Below are positions 26,930 to 35,304 of a DNA stretch of 64,000 bases, in pieces. This DNA comes from Paenibacillus sp. HWE-109. Its GTDB lineage: Bacteria; Bacillota; Bacilli; Paenibacillales; NBRC-103111. Position 1 is the first letter of the stretch; every line of letters starts with the position of its first letter. The notes under the pieces are model-generated. The model saw only the letters and a program-made list of their open reading frames with translations. It did not search any database and was not told the DNA's origin. Made by a program: the position numbers and the translations under genes. Where the stretch lies: the NCBI RefSeq assembly GCF_022163125.1, contig NZ_CP091881.1, positions 3,968,001-4,032,000 on the forward strand, read 5' to 3'.

Positions 26930-27799
26930 ATGTCCACATCTTTATCCCAAGCCAAAATTGCCTTTGTCGGCGCAGGTTCCATGGCCGAAGCCATCATTCG
27001 CGGCCTTATTGAAACCAAAGTCGCTCAACCGCAAAATCTGTATGTAATGAATCGCTCCGATCAAAGCCGTTTGGCTTTTCTAAGATCCGAATACGGCGTA
27101 CAAGCGACTTCGGACAGTCTAACGAAAGATACCTTCCTGCGAGAAGCGGATGTTGTCGTGCTTTGCATGAAACCCAAAGATGTCGTATCCGCCTTCGCGG
27201 AACTGCAGCCGCAGCTGAATGAACGCCAGCTTCTCGTTTCTGTCATTGCCGGCCTCTCGATTGCCAAGGCGGAATCGTTGTTGCAGACAAATATGCCTAT
27301 CGTTCGCACAATGCCTAACACCTCAAGTACAATTGGATTAGGCGCTACAGGAATGAGCTTCTCCTCCAAGGTTAATGATACATTCAAACAACTTGCAACC
27401 CAGATGTTCGAAGCGGTTGGCATCGTAACCATCGTTGAAGAGGAAAAACTGGAGATCGTAACCGGCGTATCCGGCAGTGGTCCAGCTTACGTCTACTACT
27501 TCATGGAGGCTATGATTAAAGCCGCTATCGAAGGTGGACTTACCGAAGAAGATGCCCGTCAATTGACGCTGCAAACCGTGCTTGGAGCTGCTCATATGGT
27601 TCAGCATACGCAAGAAAACCCTGCTGAACTTCGTCGCAAAGTCACTTCACCCAATGGTGCAACCCAGGCTTCTATTGAAGCCCTTGATCGTTTTCAATTT
27701 AGTGAAGCTATTCTCCAGGCTGTTTTCAGTTCAGCAGAACGCGCTAGAGAAATGGGCGAGCAAATTGCTGCTCCCAGCCCGATTGCCAAATCGTCCTAA
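26930..27799 (+). CDS. proC: Pyrroline-5-carboxylate reductase
   Basis: Last step of proline synthesis. The 289-residue protein has an N-terminal Rossmann motif (IAFVGAGSMAEAIIRGL), the CMKPKDV block, and the C-terminal dimer/catalytic domain with the signature VSGSGPAYVYYFMEAMIKAAIEGG-like stretch and KVTSPNGATQ. The start ATG at 26930 has GAGGAGG at 9 nt. It follows proA by 29 nt. The next gene, mtnW, starts 43 nt later with no terminator between, so transcription of methionine-salvage genes probably continues from this operon. Confidence 0.97.
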   Translation: MSTSLSQAKIAFVGAGSMAEAIIRGLIETKVAQPQNLYVMNRSDQSRLAFLRSEYGVQATSDSLTKDTFLREADVVVLCMKPKDVVSAFAELQPQLNERQLLVSVIAGLSIAKAESLLQTNMPIVRTMPNTSSTIGLGATGMSFSSKVNDTFKQLATQMFEAVGIVTIVEEEKLEIVTGVSGSGPAYVYYFMEAMIKAAIEGGLTEEDARQLTLQTVLGAAHMVQHTQENPAELRRKVTSPNGATQASIEALDRFQFSEAILQAVFSSAERAREMGEQIAAPSPIAKSS

Positions 27800-27842
27800 T
27801 CGCTATCGAACTTATTCTAATATAAGCAGGTGAACGTATTTC

Positions 27843-29111
27843 ATGAGTGCCTATTGTTTAGCCACCTATCGGAGTTTCGACGAGAAAGCCGATTTTCATA
27901 AAAAAGCAACCAGTATCGCTGTTGGTTTAACCGTTGGCAGCTGGACGGAGCTTCCTGAAGCACAAAAAGCCCAGATGGAGAAGCACTTGGGTAAAGTTAT
28001 CTCCGTGGAGGTGCATGAACCGGGCGCTGGAGAATCTGCTAGCGACCGTTATGCAGATATCACCATCGCCTATCCCGATGTTAACTTCAGCCGGGATATT
28101 CCCGCTTTGCTCGTGACTGTCTTCGGCAAGCTGTCCATGGACGGCAAAATTAAGCTGATCGATTTGAACTTCTCAAGCGATTTTATGGCTGGTTTCTCCG
28201 GCCCCAAATTTGGTATGCAAGGCGTACGCGACCTGCTTGGCGTGCAGGATCGACCGCTGCTGATGAGCATCTTCAAATCCGTCGTTGGATATGAGCTGCC
28301 AGCTCTGCGCGAACAATTCTATCTTCAGGCTGCAGGCGGCGTTGATTTAATTAAGGATGATGAAATTTTATTCGAAAATCCTTTGACTCCGCTCGAGAAG
28401 CGGATTGAGGTATGTCTGGAAGCGGCTGAACAAGCCTCTAAGTTAACGGGTCAGAAGCTGCTCTATGCCGTTAATTTGACCGGCTCGACCTCCAAACTCG
28501 CTGCTGCGGCCAAGAAAGCTATTGCAGCAGGCGCCAATGCCCTTTTGTTCAATGTCCTGGCCTATGGCTTCGACGTGCTTCATGAACTGAGTTCGGATCC
28601 GGAGATTACCATTCCGATTATGGCCCATCCAGCGATGGCTGGCGCAACCTATCCTTCTCCCCACTATGGGATTTCCCCATCAGTGTTACTTGGGAAACTC
28701 ATGCGGTTGGCTGGCGCTGACTTAGTTCTATTCCCTTCCCCCTACGGCTCAGTTGTGATGCCAAGAGAGGAAAACTTAGCCATTAAGCATGTGCTTTTAA
28801 CGAATGATTTGCGTAAGGATTATGCCTATAATGCTCCGTCAGATGTGCAGTTGAAACTTGCTGCCAGCTTCCCGGTTCCATCGGCAGGTATTCATCCTGG
28901 GCTTGTTCCGCTCATTCTGCGCGACTTTGGCAGTGATGTGATTGTCAACGCAGGCGGCGGCATTCACGGCCACCCGCTAGGTACGATTGCTGGCGGACAA
29001 GCTTTCCGTCAAGCCATCGATGCCACGGTTCAAGGAATCAGCTTGCGCGATTACGCCCAAACACATCCAGAATTACAATCAGCTATTGATACTTGGGGGA
29101 TTAGAGAATGA
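27843..29111 (+). CDS. mtnW: 2,3-diketo-5-methylthiopentyl-1-phosphate enolase (RuBisCO-like)
   Basis: RuBisCO-like protein of methionine salvage that enolises DK-MTP-1-P; it does not fix CO2. The 422-residue sequence has the large-subunit fold order with the active-site stretch GGVDLIKDDE, where Lys171 is the carbamylated lysine position and Asp173/Glu174 bind Mg. Also visible are SGPKFG (RuBisCO loop) and NAGGGIHGHPLGT (phosphate site). The start ATG follows GCAGGTGA. mtnX overlaps its stop by 4 nt. In B. subtilis mtnW directly follows mtnE; here the proline genes intervene. Confidence 0.97.
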   Translation: MSAYCLATYRSFDEKADFHKKATSIAVGLTVGSWTELPEAQKAQMEKHLGKVISVEVHEPGAGESASDRYADITIAYPDVNFSRDIPALLVTVFGKLSMDGKIKLIDLNFSSDFMAGFSGPKFGMQGVRDLLGVQDRPLLMSIFKSVVGYELPALREQFYLQAAGGVDLIKDDEILFENPLTPLEKRIEVCLEAAEQASKLTGQKLLYAVNLTGSTSKLAAAAKKAIAAGANALLFNVLAYGFDVLHELSSDPEITIPIMAHPAMAGATYPSPHYGISPSVLLGKLMRLAGADLVLFPSPYGSVVMPREENLAIKHVLLTNDLRKDYAYNAPSDVQLKLAASFPVPSAGIHPGLVPLILRDFGSDVIVNAGGGIHGHPLGTIAGGQAFRQAIDATVQGISLRDYAQTHPELQSAIDTWGIRE

Positions 29112-29770
29112 GCAAGGCACGCATTGTCTTCTGCGACTTTGACGGCACAATTACCGTGAACGATAACATAGTTGCCATTATGAAGCATTTCGACCCACCT
29201 GGCTGGGAACCGATTGTCGAGAAAATCTTGGACAAAAGCATTTCCATTCGCCAAGGCGTTGGCGCAATGTTCGCCCTCCTTCCAACTTCGCGCAAGGAAG
29301 AGATCGTTGACTACGCAATTACCAATGCCGTTATTCGAGACGGTTTCCGTGAGTTCGTAGACTATTGTCAAGCGAATCATATCCAGCTGTTAATTACGAG
29401 CGGAGGTATTGATTTCTTCATATACCCGCTGCTCAAGCCTTTTCCTATACCAACGGAGCATATTTACAGCAACGGCAGTTCCTTTGAAGGCAGCACGATC
29501 GAGATTCTTTGGCCGAATCCGTGTGATGAACACTGTACAACCGACTGCGGCATGTGCAAAACGAGCATCATTCGCTCATATGATTCCGAACACTATGAGA
29601 AGATCATTATCGGAGACAGTATTACCGATTTCGAAGGCGCCAAGCTGGTCGATACGATTTTCGCTCGCTCTCATCTCGTCGACATGTGCAAACAGCTCGA
29701 TTATCCGTACTATGCTTTTGAATCTTTCTTCGACATTATCAAGCAATTGGAGGCTGACCCCGTCGTATGA
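29108..29770 (+). CDS. mtnX: 2-hydroxy-3-keto-5-methylthiopentenyl-1-phosphate phosphatase
   Basis: HAD-superfamily phosphatase acting after MtnW in methionine salvage. The 220-residue protein begins with the HAD motif DFDGT (Asp10 nucleophile, Asp12 general acid). It carries a Cys-rich stretch DEHCTTDCGMCKTS seen in MtnX, and has the motif III/IV region IIIGDSITDFEGAK. The ATG overlaps the mtnW stop (ATGA), and its own stop overlaps mtnB in the same way, so W-X-B are translationally coupled. Confidence 0.96.
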   Translation: MSKARIVFCDFDGTITVNDNIVAIMKHFDPPGWEPIVEKILDKSISIRQGVGAMFALLPTSRKEEIVDYAITNAVIRDGFREFVDYCQANHIQLLITSGGIDFFIYPLLKPFPIPTEHIYSNGSSFEGSTIEILWPNPCDEHCTTDCGMCKTSIIRSYDSEHYEKIIIGDSITDFEGAKLVDTIFARSHLVDMCKQLDYPYYAFESFFDIIKQLEADPVV

Positions 29771-30408
29771 CTATTTTACTTGAAGAAAAACAACGCGCTT
29801 TCGCTGAGTTGCGCGAAATTAAAGCCAATTTAGCAGCCAGAGGATGGTTCCCTGCGACTAGCGGCAACTTATCCGTCCGTGTCGGAGGCTTCGAGCCAGA
29901 AGCTTTCACTTTCGCTATCACATCCAGCGGTAGAGATAAATCTGTGCAAACACCGGAAGATTTCCTCCTTGTGAATGAGAAAGGGCTGCCAACGGAAGCT
30001 ACGAGCCTTAGACCATCGGCGGAAACGCTAATCCATAGCGAGATCTATCGAGCTACAGGCGCAGGCGCTATTTTCCATGTCCATACGATCTTCAATAATC
30101 TGGCTTCCGAGCTTTACTGGGAACGCAAAAGCATTCCCGTTGTCGGAGTTGAGCTGATCAAAGCATTTAATATCTGGGAAGAAGACGCACAAATCGAAAT
30201 CCCGATTTTGCCGAACTATGCGGATATCCCGCGAATCGCTGAGCTTGTGGAAGGCGCTATCGTTCCTCGCATACCAGGAATCGTGCTGCACAAACATGGC
30301 ATCTACGCGTGGGGCGGGAATGCTTTTGAAGCCAAACGCCATTTGGAAGCTTTTGAGTATCTGTTTGAATATGTGTACCGCTCCCATCTGCTTCACAAAG
30401 GATTGTAG
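29767..30408 (+). CDS. mtnB: Methylthioribulose-1-phosphate dehydratase
   Basis: Class II aldolase-fold zinc enzyme that dehydrates methylthioribulose-1-phosphate to DK-MTP-1-P, the substrate of MtnW. The 213-residue protein shows SGNLSVR, the catalytic/zinc residues in FHVHTIFNN (two His) and LHKHGIYAWG (His), matching the family. It is the last gene of the cluster and is followed by a terminator. mtnD (acireductone dioxygenase), mtnA and mtnK, needed to complete the pathway, are not in this window. Confidence 0.96.
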   Translation: MTILLEEKQRAFAELREIKANLAARGWFPATSGNLSVRVGGFEPEAFTFAITSSGRDKSVQTPEDFLLVNEKGLPTEATSLRPSAETLIHSEIYRATGAGAIFHVHTIFNNLASELYWERKSIPVVGVELIKAFNIWEEDAQIEIPILPNYADIPRIAELVEGAIVPRIPGIVLHKHGIYAWGGNAFEAKRHLEAFEYLFEYVYRSHLLHKGL

Positions 30409-30440
30409 TTCATTCTTCTGCCTGATACACCAAAACCAGA

Positions 30441-30475
30441 CCAGATTCCCCCTTATGGGTCGAATCTGGTTTTTT
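30441..30475 (+). terminator. Rho-independent terminator after mtnB
   Basis: CCAGATTC pairs with GAATCTGG and is followed by six T residues, about 35 nt past the stop. It ends the pro-mtn transcript. Confidence 0.87.
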
Positions 30476-30493
30476 GTCATCTTGAGGCAAACC

Positions 30494-30686
30494 CAAGCTC
30501 CCTTACGAACTCAATACACCTTATTCGATCAAAATCGCTCATTCTAAAAATCTAACGACTTCCAGAAGCGCTATTTCAAACAAACGAGCACTTTTCCACC
30601 TAAAAAAAGCTCGATAGCGCCTATTTAGTTCATTAAATCGCCAAAGCAGCCCTTTTCTCATCTATAAGCATCATACAGTTCATTAG
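30494..30686. repeat. Intergenic repeat element, subfamily 1, copy B
   Basis: A 193-bp block between the convergent mtnB and dnaD genes, matching copy A (17541-17733) without gaps at about 80% by eye. Its four units are centred near 30507 and 30557 (forward) and 30627 and 30677 (reverse), judged by the GAACT/GACT and AGTTC cores. The rest of the 428-bp gap holds the mtnB and dnaD terminators; about 80 bp between the repeat and the dnaD terminator shows nothing clear. Confidence 0.85.
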
Positions 30687-30767
30687 CTGAGGCCTGCCAG
30701 AAGGCGCCTTCACCCCTCACCCCCAGAGCACTTTTGTTCTGCTTTGAGCTGATTTCATAAATTCCGC

Positions 30768-30809
30768 AAAAAAAGAACCCAGCCCACAGCGGTCTGCGGC
30801 TAGGTTCTC
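30768..30809 (-). terminator. Rho-independent terminator after dnaD
   Basis: On the minus strand AGAACC-AGCC-CAG pairs with CTG-GGCT-GGTTCT and ends in seven T residues, 27 nt past the dnaD stop. Confidence 0.88.
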
Positions 30810-30836
30810 TATAATTGTGCGATGGTTTTGAGCTCA

Positions 30837-31517
30837 TCATCTGGATTGTCTGAATCTTTGGGAATATTCCTTGGCTTGGTCAACCGTTGCCACACGATTG
30901 CGGCCCCATTCCATCAGGATGCGGTCAATATAACGGAAATGAACTTTACCCGCGAACACAGCTTCCTTGAGCGCCGTCATAATAAGCTCTTCCTTGTACA
31001 TATCTTTATCCAGCCAACCAGAGATTGTTTCCAATTCCATGGGGGTTAAAGGACGCGCAAATTCTTTCTCGAAGGTAGTAAAAATATTTCTAGCATTCTC
31101 ATCGGCCAAAGCGCTGGGTCGCACACTGACAGCACGTGCCATCTGTTCTTCCGCCACCCGTTTAGCCAATTTACGGTAGAGCGGCGTTAGGTTATAACGC
31201 TCACTGCGAATGCCCGTGAATTCTTCCGTATCCTCGTCAATCATAATAAATTGCTCGTGTATTAACTTTTGGAGGCTGGCTATAACTTGATCTGGCGATG
31301 CGAACATTCGCGCTTGAATTTCATCCGTTGTCGGAAAATCGTTCTTTTCTTTCTCCAGGAAAGAAATCAGATGAATCAGGGTCATCACTTCAATTTCACT
31401 GACTTCCATCGCCTTGTAATGCTTGAGTAGAAGAAGCGGAACCCCAACACTCCCCTCCTGAAAGCTGGCAATAAGAGCCGCTTCGATCTGCTGCTGTGTA
31501 ACTGCTTGTTTATTCAA
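30837..31517 (-). CDS. dnaD: DNA replication initiation protein DnaD
   Basis: Primosomal protein of low-GC Gram-positive bacteria that helps load the replicative helicase at oriC and restart sites. The 226-residue protein has the N-terminal winged-helix DDBH1 domain (LLLLKHYKAMEVSEIEVMTLIHLISFLE; FPTTDEIQARM) and the C-terminal DDBH2 domain (RPLTPMELETISGWL; ALKEAVFAGKVHFRYIDRILMEWGR). The start appears to be TTG at 31517, after GGGAGG with 12-nt spacing; no better ATG is present upstream. It follows asnS by 44 nt on the same strand, the order seen in B. subtilis. Confidence 0.94.
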   Translation of the reverse strand: MNKQAVTQQQIEAALIASFQEGSVGVPLLLLKHYKAMEVSEIEVMTLIHLISFLEKEKNDFPTTDEIQARMFASPDQVIASLQKLIHEQFIMIDEDTEEFTGIRSERYNLTPLYRKLAKRVAEEQMARAVSVRPSALADENARNIFTTFEKEFARPLTPMELETISGWLDKDMYKEELIMTALKEAVFAGKVHFRYIDRILMEWGRNRVATVDQAKEYSQRFRQSR

Positions 31518-31561
31518 AGTTCGTATCGTCCTCCCTTTCTACCGACGGTTGATTAATTGAT

Positions 31562-32851
31562 TTACGGGTATAGACGATATAAGAGACGTGGGAATGGAAT
31601 CGTTTCGCGCACATGATCAAGTCCACAGATCCAAGCTACTGTTCGTTCCAGTCCTAATCCGAAGCCGGAATGCGGAACTGTTCCATACTTCCTTAGATCG
31701 AGATACCATTGATACGCTTCTTTCGATAATTCATGCTCCTGGAAACGTTGTTCCATTAACGCTGGGTCATCGATTCGCTGCGAGCCGCCGATAATTTCGC
31801 CATAGCCTTCCGGTGCGATCATATCTGCGCAAAGCACGACTTCCGGTCGGTCAGGATCAGGTTTCATATAGAAAGCCTTAATTTCTGTCGGCCAATGAGT
31901 AATAAACACGGGTGTTTCGTATTGCGCTGCAATCGCCGTTTCATGCGGAGCCCCAAAATCTTCGCCCCAGGCGAACTCATGACCATTCTTTTGCAGAAAA
32001 TCAACCGCTTCATCATAGGTGATTCGTGGGAAACAACCTTGTATCTTCTCCAGCTTGGTCGTATCTCTTTCCAACGTTTCCAACTCTTGCGAGCAGTTTT
32101 TAAGTACCGTTTGAACAATATGAGAAACGAATTGCTCTTGAATGTCCAAATTCTCGGCATGATCAACGAAAGCCATTTCCGGCTCTATCATCCAGAACTC
32201 AATTAGATGACGGCGTGTTTTGGACTTCTCTGCCCGGAATGTAGGCCCGAATGAATATACCCTTCCGAGTGCCATCGCGGCAGCTTCCATATAGAGCTGC
32301 CCACTTTGCGTAAGAAAAGCGTCCTCATCAAAATATTTGGTATGGAACAAATTGGTTGTACCTTCGCAAGAAGACGGAGTTAGAATCGGTGGATCCACCA
32401 GATGGAAACCGCGTTCATTGAAAAAGTTTTGAACCGCTTGAATAATTTGCGCCCGAATCACTAGCACCGCGCGCTGACGCGGACTGCGAATCCATAAATG
32501 GCGATTATCCATCAGGAAATCAACACCGTGTTCTTTGGGAGAAATGGGATAATCCTCAGTAATTTGGATGATTTCGACTCCGAGCACATCGAGCTCATAG
32601 CCACCTTTGCTGCGGGTATCTTCCTTCACGATTCCTGTTATGTATAGAGAGCTCTCTTGGGTTAGTTTGGAAGCAGCTTCCCATACCTCTTCACTGACAT
32701 CGCTTTTCATCACAATGCCTTGTATATAGCCCGAACCGTCTCTTAGTTGCAAAAACTGAATCTTACCGCTGGAACGCTTCTTGTTGAGCCAGCAGCCAAT
32801 CGTAACGGATTCACCGACATGATGTTTGACTTCACCAATCGTACATTTCAT
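31562..32851 (-). CDS. asnS: Asparaginyl-tRNA synthetase
   Basis: Class IIb synthetase of 429 residues charging tRNA-Asn. It has an N-terminal OB-fold anticodon domain (VTIGCWLNKKRSSGKIQFLQLRDG), motif 2 (FRAEKSKTRRHLIEFWMIEPEM) and motif 3 (GFGLGLERTVAWICGL), ending FPRLLYRLYP. Reading is open to a TTG at 32875; the ATG at 32851 after AAGGAGG is preferred. No T-box leader precedes it. It lies between ackA and dnaD. In B. subtilis aspB precedes asnS; that gene is not here. Confidence 0.97.
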   Translation of the reverse strand: MKCTIGEVKHHVGESVTIGCWLNKKRSSGKIQFLQLRDGSGYIQGIVMKSDVSEEVWEAASKLTQESSLYITGIVKEDTRSKGGYELDVLGVEIIQITEDYPISPKEHGVDFLMDNRHLWIRSPRQRAVLVIRAQIIQAVQNFFNERGFHLVDPPILTPSSCEGTTNLFHTKYFDEDAFLTQSGQLYMEAAAMALGRVYSFGPTFRAEKSKTRRHLIEFWMIEPEMAFVDHAENLDIQEQFVSHIVQTVLKNCSQELETLERDTTKLEKIQGCFPRITYDEAVDFLQKNGHEFAWGEDFGAPHETAIAAQYETPVFITHWPTEIKAFYMKPDPDRPEVVLCADMIAPEGYGEIIGGSQRIDDPALMEQRFQEHELSKEAYQWYLDLRKYGTVPHSGFGLGLERTVAWICGLDHVRETIPFPRLLYRLYP

Positions 32852-32916
32852 TTCGATATCGAACCTCCTTAACAAATCACACTCCTTCTCTATTGTACAC
32901 TATTTTCCGGAAACAA

Positions 32917-34125
32917 TCAGTTTGCCTCCGGGTGGATGAGTCGATATGTATCACAGGCAATTACCCATTCTTCATTCGTTGGTATGACTAAAACTTGCAC
33001 GCGGGAGGCAGTTGTTGTGATTCGCCGTTCCTCGCCTCTCCCTTTGCGATTTGCTTCTTCATCGAACTCAATGCCGAGGAAGGTCAGGTGTTCGCAAACC
33101 CTTTTGCGCAGCAGCTCTGAGTTCTCGCCAACACCCGCTGTAAATACAATCGCATCGAGCCCGTTCATCGCCGCGGCATAAGCCCCAATGTATTTGCGCA
33201 GCCGGTACTCGTACATGTCGAAGGCTAACGTAGCGTTCTTATCGCCCGCTTCCATCGCTTCCACGATCTCCCGCATATCGCTGGAGATCCCCGAGATCGC
33301 CTGCAATCCGCTATGCTTGTTGAGCATGGAGCTGATCTCCCCAAGCGTCAAATCCTCTTTGCCCATGGCGTAAGGCACGATGGCAGGATCGAGATCGCCG
33401 CTTCGCGTACCCATCATCAACCCTTCGAGCGGTGTCATCCCCATGCTCGTGTCGACCGACTCACCGCCCATTACAGCGGTGCAGGAAGCTCCGTTACCGA
33501 TGTGACAGGTAACGAGCTTCAACTGCTCCAGCGGGCGGCCCAGGAAGTCTGCGGCCCGCTCGCTGACGTACTTGTGCGAGGTTCCGTGAAACCCGTAGCG
33601 CCGCACTTTGTGCTTCCGATACAGCACCATCGGGATCGGATAGAGGTAGGCCTTCGCCGGCATCGTCTGATGATAGGCGGTATCGAACACGACAGCCTGC
33701 GGCACGTCAGGCATATTGGCCTCCACCGCCAGAATGCCGAGCATATGCGCCGGGTTGTGCAGCGGCGCCAAATCGAAGAGGCGCTTGATCTCCATCTTCA
33801 CCTCGTCCGTGACGAGGACGGAGTTCTTGAAGGATTCACCGCCATGGACAACACGGTGGCCCACGGCGTCGATCTCGGACGTTGACGACAGGACGCCATG
33901 CTCGGGGTGGACCAGCAGCGCCAGAACCTTGCGTATCGCTGTGGTATGCTCGAGAATTTCACTCACCTCGCGCACTTCGGGTTTACCTGCAGGCTCATGA
34001 GTCAAGATCGCTGTCTCCATCCCAATGCGTTCTACTCGGCCTTTGGCCAGCACCGAATCATCTTTCATTTGAAACAGCTGATATTTCAAGGAGGAGCTTC
34101 CTGCGTTAATAACCAATATATTCAC
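32917..34125 (-). CDS. ackA: Acetate kinase
   Basis: Interconverts acetyl phosphate and acetate with ATP formation, central to overflow metabolism. The 402-residue ASKHA-fold protein shows INAGSSSLKYQLF, GHRVVHGG, VFDTAYHQTMP, HIGNGASCTAVMGG and FTAGVGENS, all family signatures. The start is a GTG at 34125 whose GTGA overlaps the stop of the 3-hydroxybutyryl-CoA dehydrogenase gene, so the two are translationally coupled. The DNA from about 33390 to 33990 is strikingly GC-rich compared with the ends of the gene. asnS follows after about 65 bp. Confidence 0.98.
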   Translation of the reverse strand: MNILVINAGSSSLKYQLFQMKDDSVLAKGRVERIGMETAILTHEPAGKPEVREVSEILEHTTAIRKVLALLVHPEHGVLSSTSEIDAVGHRVVHGGESFKNSVLVTDEVKMEIKRLFDLAPLHNPAHMLGILAVEANMPDVPQAVVFDTAYHQTMPAKAYLYPIPMVLYRKHKVRRYGFHGTSHKYVSERAADFLGRPLEQLKLVTCHIGNGASCTAVMGGESVDTSMGMTPLEGLMMGTRSGDLDPAIVPYAMGKEDLTLGEISSMLNKHSGLQAISGISSDMREIVEAMEAGDKNATLAFDMYEYRLRKYIGAYAAAMNGLDAIVFTAGVGENSELLRKRVCEHLTFLGIEFDEEANRKGRGEERRITTTASRVQVLVIPTNEEWVIACDTYRLIHPEAN

Positions 34126-34994
34126 AGCCGATCACCATCCTTATCGTAACGAAAGAAACCTTCGCCTGTCTTCGTGCCCAGATGCCCGGCTCGTACCATT
34201 TGTTTCAAAAGGAAGGATGGGCGATATTTGATATCTCCATACTCGCGAAACATGCCTTCCAGCGCGGCTTGAACGGAATCCAGGCCGAAACGGTCGCACA
34301 TTTCCAACGGACCATGTTTAAAATCATAACCAATCCGCATGGCTGTATCGATATCTTCCGCGGAAGCGACTCCCTCAGACAACGTGTGCAGAGCCTCGTT
34401 GATCAGTGTGCAGATCAATCGAGTCGTAATAAAACCAGGCGATTCGTTGACTTTGATGCTTTTTTTCTGGATCAGTTCATCCACAAATTGTCTCGTTTGC
34501 TCAAAAGTTGCATCCGACGTTTTCATCGCACGAATAATTTCAACAAGATCAATCTTCGCAACTGGATGCAAAAAGTGCAGCCCAATAATCCGCTGCGGAT
34601 TCGTTGTCACCGCTGCAATTTCCGTTACACTTAGCGTTGATGTATTCGTAGCCAAAATAATCGACGGATCGCAGATTTGATTCAATTGAAAAAAGACATG
34701 CTTTTTGGCGTTCAAATCTTCCGTTATGGTTTCGATCACCATATCGCAATTCGCCATATCATCCAGCGATTCTGTTTTATTTATCTTAGCCAAAATCAGT
34801 TTCTTCTCTGACTCTGTAAGCGCCCAACGTTCAATTTGTTTATCTAAGCTTACCGTGATTTGCTCAATCGCGCGGTCCAACTTCTCCGTCGTTTTCTCGG
34901 CTAACAGGACATCTAGGCCTCGGGCTGCCAACATCTCGGCTATCCCTTGCCCCATCGTGCCTCCGCCGATCACACCAATCTTTTTAAATAGCAT
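34122..34994 (-). CDS. 3-hydroxybutyryl-CoA dehydrogenase
   Basis: NAD(P)-dependent enzyme interconverting acetoacetyl-CoA and 3-hydroxybutyryl-CoA. The 290-residue protein has the N-terminal Rossmann motif GVIGGGTMGQGIAE, the catalytic His region LHFLHPVAKIDLVEII (His-Glu pair) and the C-terminal dimer domain with NESPGFITTRLI and GYDFKHGPLEMCDRFGLD. It is of the Hbd/MmgB class. The start ATG follows AAGGAG. Coupling to ackA by a 4-nt overlap suggests joint use in short-chain acyl or acetate metabolism, but no thiolase or phosphotransacetylase is nearby. Confidence 0.93.
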   Translation of the reverse strand: MLFKKIGVIGGGTMGQGIAEMLAARGLDVLLAEKTTEKLDRAIEQITVSLDKQIERWALTESEKKLILAKINKTESLDDMANCDMVIETITEDLNAKKHVFFQLNQICDPSIILATNTSTLSVTEIAAVTTNPQRIIGLHFLHPVAKIDLVEIIRAMKTSDATFEQTRQFVDELIQKKSIKVNESPGFITTRLICTLINEALHTLSEGVASAEDIDTAMRIGYDFKHGPLEMCDRFGLDSVQAALEGMFREYGDIKYRPSFLLKQMVRAGHLGTKTGEGFFRYDKDGDRL

Positions 34995-35168
34995 CCGAAT
35001 TTCTCCTTCTCATGCTCCATGTCTCTCTATTCTCAATGGATTCTCATTAGTGGAACCCAATCATATCATACAATTTTTGATCCCGAATTTCATTAGTATA
35101 CACAAAACATTCCCTAGACTTTCTCAAATTCGCCACAATTCAGCGCATCAGGCATACATGACAAGCCT

Positions 35169-35220
35169 AGGTGACGGCGTGAAGTACTTTACACGCTCGT
35201 GCTCGGAAGCACGCTCACCT
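35169..35220. other. Three-way-junction inverted repeat in the intergenic region
   Basis: A compact structured block. An outer stem AGGTGA/TCACCT (6 bp) encloses two hairpins: GCGTG/CACGC around AAGTACTTTA, and CGTGCT/AGCACG around CGGA. GACGGC (35173-35178) could alternatively pair with GCCGTC (35226-35231). No T run follows, so it is not an ordinary terminator. It lies in the 310-bp gap between the FtsH-like gene end and the hbd start, both minus strand. The remainder of that gap shows only the FtsH-like terminator. Function unknown; an RNA element or protein-binding site is possible. Confidence 0.5.
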
Positions 35221-35272
35221 GAAATGCCGTCCACGATCCTCCTTCGCTGCCGGTAACGTTGTTTCTCAGCAC

Positions 35273-35302
35273 AAAAACCGTTGACCAATGGCCAACGGTT
35301 TT
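35273..35302 (-). terminator. Rho-independent terminator after the FtsH-like gene
   Basis: On the minus strand AAACCGTTG pairs with CAACGGTTT and continues into T residues, adjacent to the stop at 35305. Confidence 0.87.
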
Positions 35303-35304
35303 CT

